Positions 34,235-41,972 of a stretch of DNA of 64,000 bases are shown here, piece by piece (positions within the stretch are counted from its first letter, which is position 1; each line of letters begins with the position of its first letter). Under the pieces are notes generated by a model. It was not told the origin of the DNA. It did not search any database and saw only the letters and a list, made by a program, of their open reading frames with translations. The stretch is from JAHBVY01 sp964415255 (GTDB lineage: Bacteria; Myxococcota_A; Polyangia; Polyangiales; Polyangiaceae): positions 13,529-77,528 of the forward strand of contig CAYQAC010000005.1 of NCBI GenBank assembly GCA_964415255.1, read 5' to 3'. A program made the translations under genes and the position numbers.

Positions 34235-35325
34235 GCGGCGAGTTCCGTTACGATATCCGCGTTCTCCAGTGCGGCGAGTGCGGGGCGCCCATCCAGGTCT
34301 CAGCCCAGGGCGGTATCGTCAGTTGTCATTACTGCTCAGCGCAGGTGAACCCAAGTCCGCGCAGCGAGATCGATCTCACCTCACCTGGGATAACCGAGAA
34401 CGACGACCGCCATCACCTGGAGATCCTCCGCGCGCAGACCAAGATGCAGTCCCTCGGGTGGACGCACCTACTCTTGTTGAGGAACCCGGCGCCGGTGGAC
34501 CCGCTACACACCCGTAACAAGGCTGAGCTTCAGCTGGCTGAGTGGAAGAAGCACTACGCCAACCTACAAACGAGCCACACGCCAAAATCGGAGTCCTGGC
34601 TCGTCACCCATGCCTCCGATCTCACCGAATACTATGTCCACTCCGATCTCCGCAAGACGCGCGCGCTCGTGGAGACGACGCTTGAGCAGTGTCGCGCTCG
34701 GCACAACATCCAGCTCCTGCGGTGCTCGCTCGCGCGGCTCGCGGTCCGTGCGGGTGACCCCGACTCCGCCAAACAGTGGCTCCGGCACTGCGATCCGCGG
34801 TCCGAGGCGCTCTACATGGATCTCACCTACCGCGTGAGCTTGGCGGCCATCTCAATCTACCTAGGCGACTTCTCTGGCGTGCTGGTTCAGCTCCGCGAGC
34901 AGGACGACCTGTGGGCACCGGTCGCCGCCATCCAACGCGCGCACGCGCTTGAGCAGCTTCACGGCCCGCGACGCGGAGCTGAGGAGCTTCATCGCTGCGC
35001 GCGCGTGAACCCTGAAGGCTGGGATGGTTTGTTCAGCACTCGCCGGCTGAGCCCAACCCTCGCGACAGGTAGCTTCATGCAGCTGCCCACGCTGCTTAGC
35101 CCCTGGCGGCCTCTGCTCCTGAGCGCCGCCGCGCTCGCGGGCCTCGCTGGGCTCCTTGGCCTCGACCGAGCCATCACGCCACGCGTCCTCGGCTCGAGCC
35201 TCACCGGGCCGCTAGCCACGCCAGGCGCCGTCCTGTTCGCAGGCCTCGCTCTCCTCATGCTGCTGCTCGTCCGTCACGTTCGCCGAGCCCTGCGCCGACG
35301 TGTCGCTGAGCCGCTGACGGACTAG
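34231..35325 (+). CDS. Zinc-ribbon protein with C-terminal membrane segments, paralogue B
   Basis: 364 residues; ATG overlaps the previous stop (ATGA). Zinc ribbon C14-G-E-C17 ... C32-H-Y-C35, same positions as paralogue A, with D-I-R-V-L-Q-C before it and G-A-P after. The helical centre aligns with A (R-A-L-V-E-T-T-L, Q-W-L-R-H-C-D-P-R, V-L-V-Q-L-R-E). Two C-terminal hydrophobic segments (about 285-305 and 325-350) follow. Tandem duplication is clear. Two co-translated, diverged copies suggest a hetero-oligomer. Function unknown. Confidence 0.82.
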   Translation: MSGEFRYDIRVLQCGECGAPIQVSAQGGIVSCHYCSAQVNPSPRSEIDLTSPGITENDDRHHLEILRAQTKMQSLGWTHLLLLRNPAPVDPLHTRNKAELQLAEWKKHYANLQTSHTPKSESWLVTHASDLTEYYVHSDLRKTRALVETTLEQCRARHNIQLLRCSLARLAVRAGDPDSAKQWLRHCDPRSEALYMDLTYRVSLAAISIYLGDFSGVLVQLREQDDLWAPVAAIQRAHALEQLHGPRRGAEELHRCARVNPEGWDGLFSTRRLSPTLATGSFMQLPTLLSPWRPLLLSAAALAGLAGLLGLDRAITPRVLGSSLTGPLATPGAVLFAGLALLMLLLVRHVRRALRRRVAEPLTD

Positions 35326-35365
35326 AGCGGCGCCAAGGGGAGCAGCGCCCCTATCGTCAGCCACC

Positions 35366-36388
35366 CTACCCTTCACCTAACGCCGCGAGCGCTTCATCCA
35401 GCGCCGCCTCATCCGCCAGGCCACTCTTGCGCATGGCCTGAAGGCGGGGGCGCGCGGCTTTCAGCCGCGCTTGGCCCACCGCGGCGACGGCTTGGGTGCG
35501 GGCGTCGAAGGTCCACGCGGAGAGGCCGCGCGTCAGCGCCTCCGCGGCGCGCGCGTCTCCCAGGCGCGCCAAGGCCACCCGCGCGTGCCATGTCGCTGGG
35601 GTGCGCAGGAGACCGAACGCGCGTCGCGTGAGGCCCGGCGTGGCCGCCTCCACCCCGAGCTGCCCCGCGAGCTCCACCAGCGCGATCTCGTCCTCCGCGC
35701 TGAGCTTCACGCGCGCGTCATTGAGCGCCCACACCAGCTGCTCACGCGCCGGCTCCTCCCCTCGCCGCGCGAGCCAGTGCGCCGCCGCGACCCTCACCGG
35801 GTGCGCCGAGTCCGCCAGCGCCCGCCTAGCGCGCGCGAGCATCGCTTCGGGCGCCTCCTCGGTGCCGTAGCGCTCCTCCGCCAAACGCAGCGCGATGGTG
35901 CGCACCTCCGCGTCGTCATCCGCGAGGCCGCGCGACAGCGCCGCGTCGTCATCCGGCGCGACCCGCGCCAGGCCGATGAGCGCCTGGAACCGCAGCTCTG
36001 GCTCCTCAGCGCGCGCCGCCTGCTTGAGCAGCTTCGTCACCGAGCGGTCACCTAACGATGCCAGCTCACCGAGCGCCACCAGCGCCATCTGGCGCACCCG
36101 CAGGTTCTCATCCCCAAGTACCTTTTTCAACGCGGGAATAGATGACCTAACCTGAGCGTCTGCCAACGCCAGCGCCGCCTCACCGCGCACCGCAGGCACT
36201 GGGTGCGTGAGCCGCTCAATGAGCGCCTCCGCCGCGCGCTGCACCGCCTCGCCCTCGCCCGCCTCACTCGCCTGCGCGTAGCGACCCAGCTCGCGCACCG
36301 CCTCAATCTTCACCAGGTCGCGCGACGCGCTCAGGGAGTCTCGCACCGCGGCCTCTAAGGAGCGCTGCGCCTTTTTGTATCCGAACAC
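35366..36388 (-). CDS. HEAT-repeat protein
   Basis: 340 residues, GTG start. Successive HEAT/PBS-lyase-type repeats fill the protein: P-A-V-R-G-E-A-A-L-A-L-A-D, L-R-V-R-Q-M-A-L-V-A-L-G-E-L, P-E-L-R-F-Q-A-L-I-G-L-A-R-V, A-E-V-R-T-I-A-L-R-L-A, P-V-R-V-A-A-A-H-W-L-A-R. It has no signal peptide or catalytic motif; it is a cytoplasmic helical scaffold. It stands alone; its partner cannot be told. Confidence 0.88.
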   Translation of the reverse strand: MFGYKKAQRSLEAAVRDSLSASRDLVKIEAVRELGRYAQASEAGEGEAVQRAAEALIERLTHPVPAVRGEAALALADAQVRSSIPALKKVLGDENLRVRQMALVALGELASLGDRSVTKLLKQAARAEEPELRFQALIGLARVAPDDDAALSRGLADDDAEVRTIALRLAEERYGTEEAPEAMLARARRALADSAHPVRVAAAHWLARRGEEPAREQLVWALNDARVKLSAEDEIALVELAGQLGVEAATPGLTRRAFGLLRTPATWHARVALARLGDARAAEALTRGLSAWTFDARTQAVAAVGQARLKAARPRLQAMRKSGLADEAALDEALAALGEG

Positions 36389-36444
36389 GACGAGACCCTA
36401 GAGCGGCGCTCCGTTCTCCGCCACACCGACCCGGACAACGCCTC

Positions 36445-36471
36445 GGGTTTTGGGGGTTGGCTCACGCTGCG
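36445..36471 (+). repeat. Dispersed G-run repeat, copy 8
   Basis: GGGTTTTGGGGGTTGG followed by CTCACGCTGCG; diverged at the GCACCGC part. It lies between the HEAT-protein gene and the permease operon. Confidence 0.65.
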
Positions 36472-36507
36472 TGGCGCCCGCAGACGCTCGCAGGGGGCGC
36501 TCGGCGA

Positions 36508-37314
36508 CTACCCCGCGTCGCGCGTGACGTGGCGACGGAGCCCTTCACTCGCGAGCTGGAGCGAGCCGCTCACGCACAGCACCGTGAGCGCCCCCACCAC
36601 CAGCACGTGCGGCGCGCGCAGCATGCCGAGCGTGCCCTGCTCGAGCAGGCTGCCGAGGCTGACGCCATCTGGCGGCCCCAGGCCGACGAAGCCGAGCGCC
36701 GTCTCGCCGATGACGACGCCCGCCGCCGCGGTGCCTATTTGCACCGCGACCGGGCCGAGCAGGTTCGGCACCACGTGACCAAATACCACGCGGAAACGGC
36801 TGGCACCGAGCGCCCGCGCGGCCTCCACGAACTGCGCCTCGCGCAGGCTCCGCGTCTGCGCCAGGGCCAAGCGCGCGAACGGCGCCCAGGCTGAGATGCA
36901 GAACACGAGCCCGATGTGCAGCCGCGACGGCACCCGCACCGCGCTCAGCACCGCGAGCGCCAACAAGAAGGTGGGGAACGACTGCACCAAATCGCAAACC
37001 CGCAGCGCCCAGCGCTCGCGCGCGCCGCCTGCGAGCCCACAGCTGGCGCCGAGGCTAGTCCCCACCACGAACCCGAACGAGGCCACGCAGAGCGCCAAGA
37101 TGAGCGCGCGGAAGGTGGCGTGCGCCGCGAGCAGGCTCAAATCCACCCCCGCGTCGCCGCTGCCGAGCAAGCGCTCACCCCCTGGGGGCTGCCAGCTCTG
37201 AGCCAGGTGGAGCCGCCCAGGGTCGCCCTCCGCGAACAGCACTACCGCCGTCACCGCGCAGAACACCAGGCTGAGCGGGAGCAGCTGAAGTAGGTAGCTA
37301 CGCTGACTGTTCAC
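36508..37314 (-). CDS. ABC transporter permease, DppC/OppC type
   Basis: 268 residues, GTG start lying inside the first unit of a 32-bp tandem repeat. About five membrane helices. The EAA loop reads E-A-A-R-A-L-G-A-S-R-F-R-V-V-F-G-H-V-V-P-N, typical of the second permease of peptide/nickel importers. It is shorter than most DppC proteins (about 300). It partners with the next gene upstream in the operon. ATP-binding and binding-protein genes are not in the window, so the transported substrate is unknown. Confidence 0.92.
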   Translation of the reverse strand: MNSQRSYLLQLLPLSLVFCAVTAVVLFAEGDPGRLHLAQSWQPPGGERLLGSGDAGVDLSLLAAHATFRALILALCVASFGFVVGTSLGASCGLAGGARERWALRVCDLVQSFPTFLLALAVLSAVRVPSRLHIGLVFCISAWAPFARLALAQTRSLREAQFVEAARALGASRFRVVFGHVVPNLLGPVAVQIGTAAAGVVIGETALGFVGLGPPDGVSLGSLLEQGTLGMLRAPHVLVVGALTVLCVSGSLQLASEGLRRHVTRDAG

Positions 37315-37402
37315 GTCGCGCGCCCTCGTGGGTCATAACGCTTCACGTCGCGCGCCCTCGCGGTTCATGACTATTCACGTCGCGCGCCCTCGCGGATCAA
37401 CG
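37310..37402 (-). repeat. 32-bp tandem triplication of the permease gene junction
   Basis: Units start at 37310, 37342 and 37374 (plus-strand coordinates), each about TTCACGTCGCGCGCCCTCG plus a variable tail. The unit at 37374 contains the stop of the first permease gene and the unit at 37310 contains the GTG of the second. Each unit still carries the stop/start overlap GTGA, so the two genes probably once overlapped by 4 bases. Confidence 0.85.
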
Positions 37403-38511
37403 ATGGCTTGCACCATGCCCGCCAGCGCTTGCGCCACTACGAACAAGAGGCCCGCCGCCACCACGGAGGCCTCCAGCACCGGGATGTCACGCGACGCGTA
37501 GGCGCCGAGCATCAAGCTGCCGAGCCCGGGGCGCTCGAACAGGCGCTCAAGCACCACAGCGCCGCCGAGCAGCGCGCCGAGCTGCGCCGCCACCACCACC
37601 GAGATGGGCGTGGAGGCGACGGGCAGCGCGTGCACGATCCACACGCGCGCCGGGGAGGCGCCCTTCGCCGCCGCCACCTCCAGGTACTTGGCGCGCGACT
37701 GATCGAGCAGCGCCGCGCGCCCAATGCGCGCCACCTGCGCCGCCAGCGGCAGGGAGAGCAGCCCGGAGGCGAACAAGAGGCCCCCCACGCCGCTCTCTGG
37801 ATCCCCCGGGAGCGGCGCCCAGCCGAGCCGCACCGCGAACACGAAGGTGAGGAGCGGCGCGAAGGCCAAGAGCGGCGTCGCCGCGAGCAAGAGCGTGAGG
37901 CGGTGCACCCAGCGCCGCCCCGCCCCGAGCCAAGGCCCCACCGAGGCCAGCGCCGCGCTGGTGCCGACGAGCGTCCCGATCCCCACGGCGACGCCCGCGA
38001 GCGCCGCGGTAGGCCCCAGCGCGCGCCTCACCTCAGCGTAAGCGGGCACCCCGGGGCGGCTCAAAGACTCCCCCAAGTCGAAGCGCACCAGCCCCCACAC
38101 GAAGTGCACGTACTGAATGACGAGCGGCTTATCCAAGCCGAGCTTCGCGCGCAGCGCCGCGCGATCCACCTCCGAGGCTTGGTCGCCGAGCACCAGGGCC
38201 GCAGGATCCCCTGGGAGCAGCCGCAGCGCGAGGAACACGAGCGACGCCAGCGCCAAGAGCACCAAGAGCGCCCCCGCCGCGCGCCCGAGGCCGCGGGCCA
38301 CCACCGCCAGCAGCGCGCGCCCCGCCCGCAGGCGCTTCGCCGCGCCCGGCGCCTCGACTAATTTCCGCTCGGAATTACCTCCACCCGAGGTGTCGCCTCC
38401 ACCCGAGGTGTCGCCCCCACCCGAGGTGTCGCCCCCACCCGAGCTGTCGCCTCCGCCTGAGGTGTCGTCCCCTCCCGAGGCAGGGGGCGGGCCGTCCCCC
38501 GGCGACTTCAT
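37375..38511 (-). CDS. ABC transporter permease, DppB/OppB type, with Gly/Ser/Asp repeat at N-terminus
   Basis: 378 residues. After an unusual cytoplasmic tail of about 45 residues made of repeated S-G-G-G-D-T units (18-bp DNA repeat), the protein has six membrane helices and the family's L-L-P-G-D-P-A, I-Q-Y-V-H-F-V-W-G-L-V-R-F-D-L-G-E-S and the EAA loop Y-L-E-V-A-A-A-K-G-A. It forms the channel with the downstream DppC-type protein in a peptide/nickel-type importer. Its start overlaps the stop of a Cys-rich lipoprotein gene by 4 bases (ATGA). The repeat tail is not a usual part of this family. Confidence 0.92.
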   Translation of the reverse strand: MKSPGDGPPPASGGDDTSGGGDSSGGGDTSGGGDTSGGGDTSGGGNSERKLVEAPGAAKRLRAGRALLAVVARGLGRAAGALLVLLALASLVFLALRLLPGDPAALVLGDQASEVDRAALRAKLGLDKPLVIQYVHFVWGLVRFDLGESLSRPGVPAYAEVRRALGPTAALAGVAVGIGTLVGTSAALASVGPWLGAGRRWVHRLTLLLAATPLLAFAPLLTFVFAVRLGWAPLPGDPESGVGGLLFASGLLSLPLAAQVARIGRAALLDQSRAKYLEVAAAKGASPARVWIVHALPVASTPISVVVAAQLGALLGGAVVLERLFERPGLGSLMLGAYASRDIPVLEASVVAAGLLFVVAQALAGMVQAIVDPRGRAT

Positions 38512-39137
38512 GGGCCGCTCGCGTCACCCCCGGCGTCGTCCGGCCCCGCCTCCACGTCAGCGTCCGACACGCTCGAATCTGGCGCTCCCGAATCAGGCAC
38601 GTCACCCGAGTCGCTGGGGCTCGCGTCCACGCCTGGCAGGTGGGTCCCCGCCTCCGTCTGCTGCTCGGGCGGTGTCCCGCCCTTCTCGCCGGTGCACACC
38701 GGCGCCGAGCCGGCGTCAGGCACACTGACGGATTGGTTCACCACGCACACCTTGGCGGTCGACGTGCCGTGCTCCAAGAGCACCGCCCCGTAAGGATCAT
38801 TCGGGCGCCCCACCTCGCGGCAGGCGTAGCCTGAGCGGCAGTCCCCATCCCCGCTGCACGGCGCCATGCAGAACGGGCGCTGGAAGCGATCATCCCGCCC
38901 GGAGCAGAAGGTGCCTGAGGCGGCGTTGTGAAACGAGACGCACACTGAGTCGTCAGGGCAGCTACCTGGTTCGCAGTTGAACAGGGTGCAGTAGCCGCCA
39001 GGCTGGCTGGTGTCGCACAGGCGCTGGGTGGTGACCGAGCAGTCCGTGGACACCACGCACTCATCGCCAATCTTGGGCGAGCAGGCGAGCCCCAGCACAG
39101 CGACTAGGGGCGTGAGCCAGGCGGCGTGGCGCGACAT
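38508..39137 (-). CDS. Cys-rich lipoprotein in permease operon
   Basis: 209 residues from the ATG at 39137, giving a signal peptide with lipobox L-G-L-A-C (Cys19); a longer frame from 39233 adds 32 basic residues. The mature part has about 15 cysteines in pairs (G-D-E-C, D-C-S, R-L-C-D, Y-C-T-L-F-N-C, S-C-P-D-D-S-V-C), a disulfide-rich module like those in myxobacterial secreted proteins, and an Asp/Ser/Pro-rich C-terminal tail after residue 150. It is not a substrate-binding protein by sequence. Co-translated with the permease genes; it may be a surface accessory lipoprotein. Confidence 0.85.
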   Translation of the reverse strand: MSRHAAWLTPLVAVLGLACSPKIGDECVVSTDCSVTTQRLCDTSQPGGYCTLFNCEPGSCPDDSVCVSFHNAASGTFCSGRDDRFQRPFCMAPCSGDGDCRSGYACREVGRPNDPYGAVLLEHGTSTAKVCVVNQSVSVPDAGSAPVCTGEKGGTPPEQQTEAGTHLPGVDASPSDSGDVPDSGAPDSSVSDADVEAGPDDAGGDASGP

Positions 39138-39637
39138 GCGGCAGTGCTCTAGCCAAATCTTGGTGGGGAGCCCAGCGCCGCGTGCTTTTTTGCTCGCGGA
39201 GCGCCGCGCGCCGCGAAAAGGCGTAGCCAGCACGCGCAGCGGAGCCTTGGGCCGGGGGAGCCCCGTGGGTCACGGCGCCTACGCGCCCAGCGCCTCGCCC
39301 CGAGGCACCCAAGCGACGGCTAGGCAAACCCCCCGATCCCGATCAGGAATCGCCACCCAAGGAGCGCTTGAAACCTCGCTTGGGCATCCGTGCGACGGCT
39401 AGCCACGCCAGCATGAGTTGACAGTGATGGGGCGTCTCCATACAAAACTGCCAGGGTACTGGGGCGGGCGCAAAGAAGCGGCTCGCCAGCGAAATTCGAG
39501 GTAAGCTCCCGGCCAGCCGGCGAGGTCCGGCTAGGTCGCGATGCGCGCTCGCGCGGTTCAGCACGTTGGGCGCTGATTTCCGCTAGCCCCCCAAGGCGCG
39601 TGCGCAGGCTGCACGGACCGTCCGACACGAGGCAGAC
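39138..39637. other. 500-bp intergenic region between divergent genes
   Basis: No gene could be supported. It should hold promoters for the leftward lipoprotein-permease operon and the rightward ferredoxin gene. A minus-strand frame at 39343-39564 gives a 73-residue hypothetical product with no recognised family and no ribosome-binding site, so it was not called. Confidence 0.5.
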
Positions 39638-39949
39638 ATGTCAACCTACATCACCGAAGATTGTATCAATTGCGGCGCCTGTGAGCCGGAGTGCCCCAAC
39701 GAGGCGATCTCCGAGGGCGACGAGATTTACGTCATCGATCCTGAGCTTTGCACCGAGTGCGTCGGCTTCTACGACCATGAGGCGTGTCAGGCCGTGTGCC
39801 CGGTGGAGTGCTGCCTACCTGATCCAAACCGTCGTGAGGACGAGAGCGATCTCGCGCGCCGCGCCGTCGAGCTGCACCCAGAGGACGAAGAGCTCAGGGC
39901 GCGCGTTGAGCAGGGGGCGTACCCCTCTCGCTTCAGTAAGGCCGGCTGA
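39638..39949 (+). CDS. YfhL-family 2[4Fe-4S] ferredoxin
   Basis: 103 residues. First cluster ligands C9, C12, C15, C19 (C-I-N-C-G-A-C-E-P-E-C-P), second C38, C41, C50, C54 with the family's eight-residue insert between the second and third cysteines (C-T-E-C-V-G-F-Y-D-H-E-A-C-Q-A-V-C-P). This insert plus a C-terminal helix is typical of YfhL/Allochromatium-type ferredoxins with low-potential clusters. It is a cytoplasmic electron carrier. It stands alone; redox partner unknown. Confidence 0.95.
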   Translation: MSTYITEDCINCGACEPECPNEAISEGDEIYVIDPELCTECVGFYDHEACQAVCPVECCLPDPNRREDESDLARRAVELHPEDEELRARVEQGAYPSRFSKAG

Positions 39950-39963
39950 ACGCGGCGCTGATG

Positions 39964-40021
39964 CGCCTGTACTAGCGCTGCGTGAAGCGCCTGTACTAGC
40001 GCGGCGTGAAGCGCCTGTGCC
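39964..40021 (+). repeat. 24-bp tandem repeat after the ferredoxin gene
   Basis: CGCCTGTACTAGCGCTGCGT-type unit at 39964, 39988 and (partial) 40012, about 2.4 copies, starting 15 bases after the ferredoxin stop. Confidence 0.75.
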
Positions 40022-40072
40022 AAACGAGGCGCTGAAGCTGTGCAAAGCCATGCGTCGTGCTAGGGTGACCAG

Positions 40073-41002
40073 GTGCGCTTGAAGAGCCCGTCCCCGTCTT
40101 GCCCGCTGGGCTCGCACGTCGGCTCACGCCCGCGGAGCCTCGGCGCCGCCGCGGTGTGCGCGCTGGTGGCGGGGCTCGGCTGCTCCACCACGGTGAGCGG
40201 CGAGCCAGAGGCTGGTGAGCTGGGCGCTACCCGCGCGCTCATTCGCATTGAGCGCATCGAGACGCTGGCCCCTGACGGCGCGCGCGCCTTCGCGCTGGCG
40301 CATTTTGCGCAGGTGAACAGCGCCACCCCGAAACGCACGCTGGAGCTGCTCGACCTGGGTGAGGCCCTACCGGAAATCGGCTCCTGTGTGGATGGGCGGG
40401 CCGCTGGGGCTGAGCCGAGCGTCGCGTGGAGCAGCGCCGGCCAAGTGGAGCTGCTGGAGGCGGGCGAGGTCACCATCTCCACGCCCACTCAAATCACCTC
40501 GCTGGCGCCGCGCGCCTTCCCCACCGTGCGTGATTTAGTCAGTGGTGTGGTCTATTCAAGCCGCGATCAAGCGGCGGAGCCGCTGCCAAGCGGCACCCCT
40601 TACCGCGTGTCGGCGTCGGGCTCGTCCGTGCTCGCGCCGCTCGACGTGATGGCGGAGGCACCGGAGGCGCTCGCTCAACTGCAGGTGAGCGACCTCAGCC
40701 TGAGCGAGCTCAGCGAGCTGCCGCTCGGCGCTTCAGTGCCGCTCAGCTGGGCCGCGGGTCAAGCGGGGGACTGGGTGGTGTTCGAGCTGACAGACGGCCT
40801 CTCGCGCGTGGTGTGCAGCTTCGACGACCGCGCCGGCAGGGGCTTGGTGCCGGCCAGCGTGGTGGAGGGCTCAGGGCTCACCAGTGGGTCAGCCACCTTG
40901 TCCATCCACCGCGTGCGGGTGGCCACGTTCGGGGACGAGGCGAGCACCCTCGGAGAAATCCGCTTCGACTTCGAGGTCGCGGCGCCAGTTCAGCTGCGGT
41001 GA
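40073..41002 (+). CDS. Predicted lipoprotein, unknown family
   Basis: 309 residues from a GTG. Long N-terminal region with a hydrophobic stretch ending at G-L-G-C (Cys37), a plausible lipobox. The mature part is beta-rich (repeated short strands such as V-S-D-L-S-L-S-E-L-S-E-L-P-L-G), with no catalytic motif. I do not recognise the family. It stands between the ferredoxin gene and a 58-bp repeat array. Confidence 0.7.
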   Translation: MRLKSPSPSCPLGSHVGSRPRSLGAAAVCALVAGLGCSTTVSGEPEAGELGATRALIRIERIETLAPDGARAFALAHFAQVNSATPKRTLELLDLGEALPEIGSCVDGRAAGAEPSVAWSSAGQVELLEAGEVTISTPTQITSLAPRAFPTVRDLVSGVVYSSRDQAAEPLPSGTPYRVSASGSSVLAPLDVMAEAPEALAQLQVSDLSLSELSELPLGASVPLSWAAGQAGDWVVFELTDGLSRVVCSFDDRAGRGLVPASVVEGSGLTSGSATLSIHRVRVATFGDEASTLGEIRFDFEVAAPVQLR

Positions 41003-41042
41003 GCCGCGCCTGATGTGAGCTGCGCCTGCGCAGCGCTGCGTG

Positions 41043-41208
41043 CAGCGGACGCCAGCCGTCTGAGAAGCTGACTAACTCAGGGGGCGCTGGTTCAGGCGCT
41101 CAGCGGACGCCAAACGTCTGAGAAGCTGACTAACTCAGGGGGCGCCGGTTCAGGCGCGCAGCGGACGCCAAACGTCTGATAAGCTGACTAACTCAGGGGG
41201 CGCCGCTG
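41043..41208 (-). repeat. 58-bp tandem triplication at the end of the PDZ lipoprotein gene
   Basis: Units start at 41043, 41101 and 41159, differing at a few positions. The last unit contains the final codons (G-A-P) and stop of the converging PDZ gene; the other two are extra copies of that gene end lying downstream. Confidence 0.85.
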
Positions 41209-41849
41209 ATCGAGCGCTCACCTGGGCCTCCCTTGCGCACGAAGCTCAAGCTCCCCTCGGCTGTTTTTTTGGGGGTTGGGTTCGAGCTCTGGGGCGCGCC
41301 GCTCGGCGCTGGCCCTGCCTTGGGGGCTGCTGGCGCAGGCGCTGACGGCGCCGGCGCGCCTGACGTGGCGTCTCCGGGTGCCACGATCCGGTAATTGAGG
41401 GTGCGCGACTGGCCCTCCCGCAAGAACTGGACGCTCAGCGCCGGCGCCTGCTTCAAGGACTGAAACACTTCGTAAGCCTGACCTTCGCGCTCAATCGACT
41501 GTCCATTGACGCGCGTCACGACGTCCCCTGGGCGAAGATCCACGCCTTGCCAAAAGCCTTCGTCGTAGAGCTGCACGATCTTGAAGCCTTGGAAGCTGCC
41601 GTCCGGCGCAAAACTCGGCGCCACCTCCAAGCGCTGGAGGAAGTAGCCGAGGCCGCGGTCCACCGTTTGGTCCACGCCGTGGCGCCACAGCGCGCCCTTG
41701 GGTGGTGGCGCCTCAGGCGCCGGGGCCACGCTCGGCTCACTCGCCGCCGAGCTCGGCTCGGGCGCGCTCCCACCACAGCCAGCGACGCACAGCGCGAGCG
41801 CGCAAGCGAACCCTGAAATGACGCCACGCCTGTCGATCGCTGCCTTCAC
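41193..41849 (-). CDS. PDZ-domain lipoprotein (GspC-like PDZ)
   Basis: 218 residues from the GTG at 41849, giving a signal peptide with lipobox V-A-G-C (Cys25); a longer start at 41885 is possible. After a Pro/Ala linker, residues about 60-155 form a PDZ domain of the type II secretion GspC kind: L-Q-R-L-E-V-A-P, F-Q-G-F-K-I-V-Q-L-Y, G-V-D-L-R-P-G-D-V-V-T-R-V-N-G-Q-S-I, E-V-F-Q-S-L. The C-terminal tail is Pro/Ala-rich and includes a G-run repeat copy. There are no type II secretion genes nearby. Likely a periplasmic adaptor lipoprotein. Confidence 0.85.
   Translation of the reverse strand: MKAAIDRRGVISGFACALALCVAGCGGSAPEPSSAASEPSVAPAPEAPPPKGALWRHGVDQTVDRGLGYFLQRLEVAPSFAPDGSFQGFKIVQLYDEGFWQGVDLRPGDVVTRVNGQSIEREGQAYEVFQSLKQAPALSVQFLREGQSRTLNYRIVAPGDATSGAPAPSAPAPAAPKAGPAPSGAPQSSNPTPKKTAEGSLSFVRKGGPGERSISGAP
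41263..41281 (+). repeat. Dispersed G-run repeat, copy 9, inside a coding sequence
   Basis: GTTTTTTTGGGGGTTGGGT, T-run subtype without the GCACCGC tail. It encodes N-P-T-P-K-K-T in the tail of the PDZ lipoprotein. Confidence 0.6.
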
Positions 41850-41972
41850 GCCTGCTCGCTGCCACGCGCGAGGCGCGCTGGGCAAGATTTTGGCGCCGGT
41901 CGCAGCCGCGGCGGCGCGCCATGACGCCGCGGTGGCTGGCGCTCGCGGCCTGGGGCGACTAAGGCTCGCCCC

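Noticed and set aside
38385..38480. 18-bp repeats near the permease start as a possible CRISPR or regulatory array
   Set aside because: They are in-frame S-G-G-G-D-T codons of the permease tail with no spacers.
39343..39564. 73-codon frame on the minus strand in the ferredoxin upstream region
   Set aside because: No ribosome site, family or conserved pattern; could be chance or a decayed fragment.
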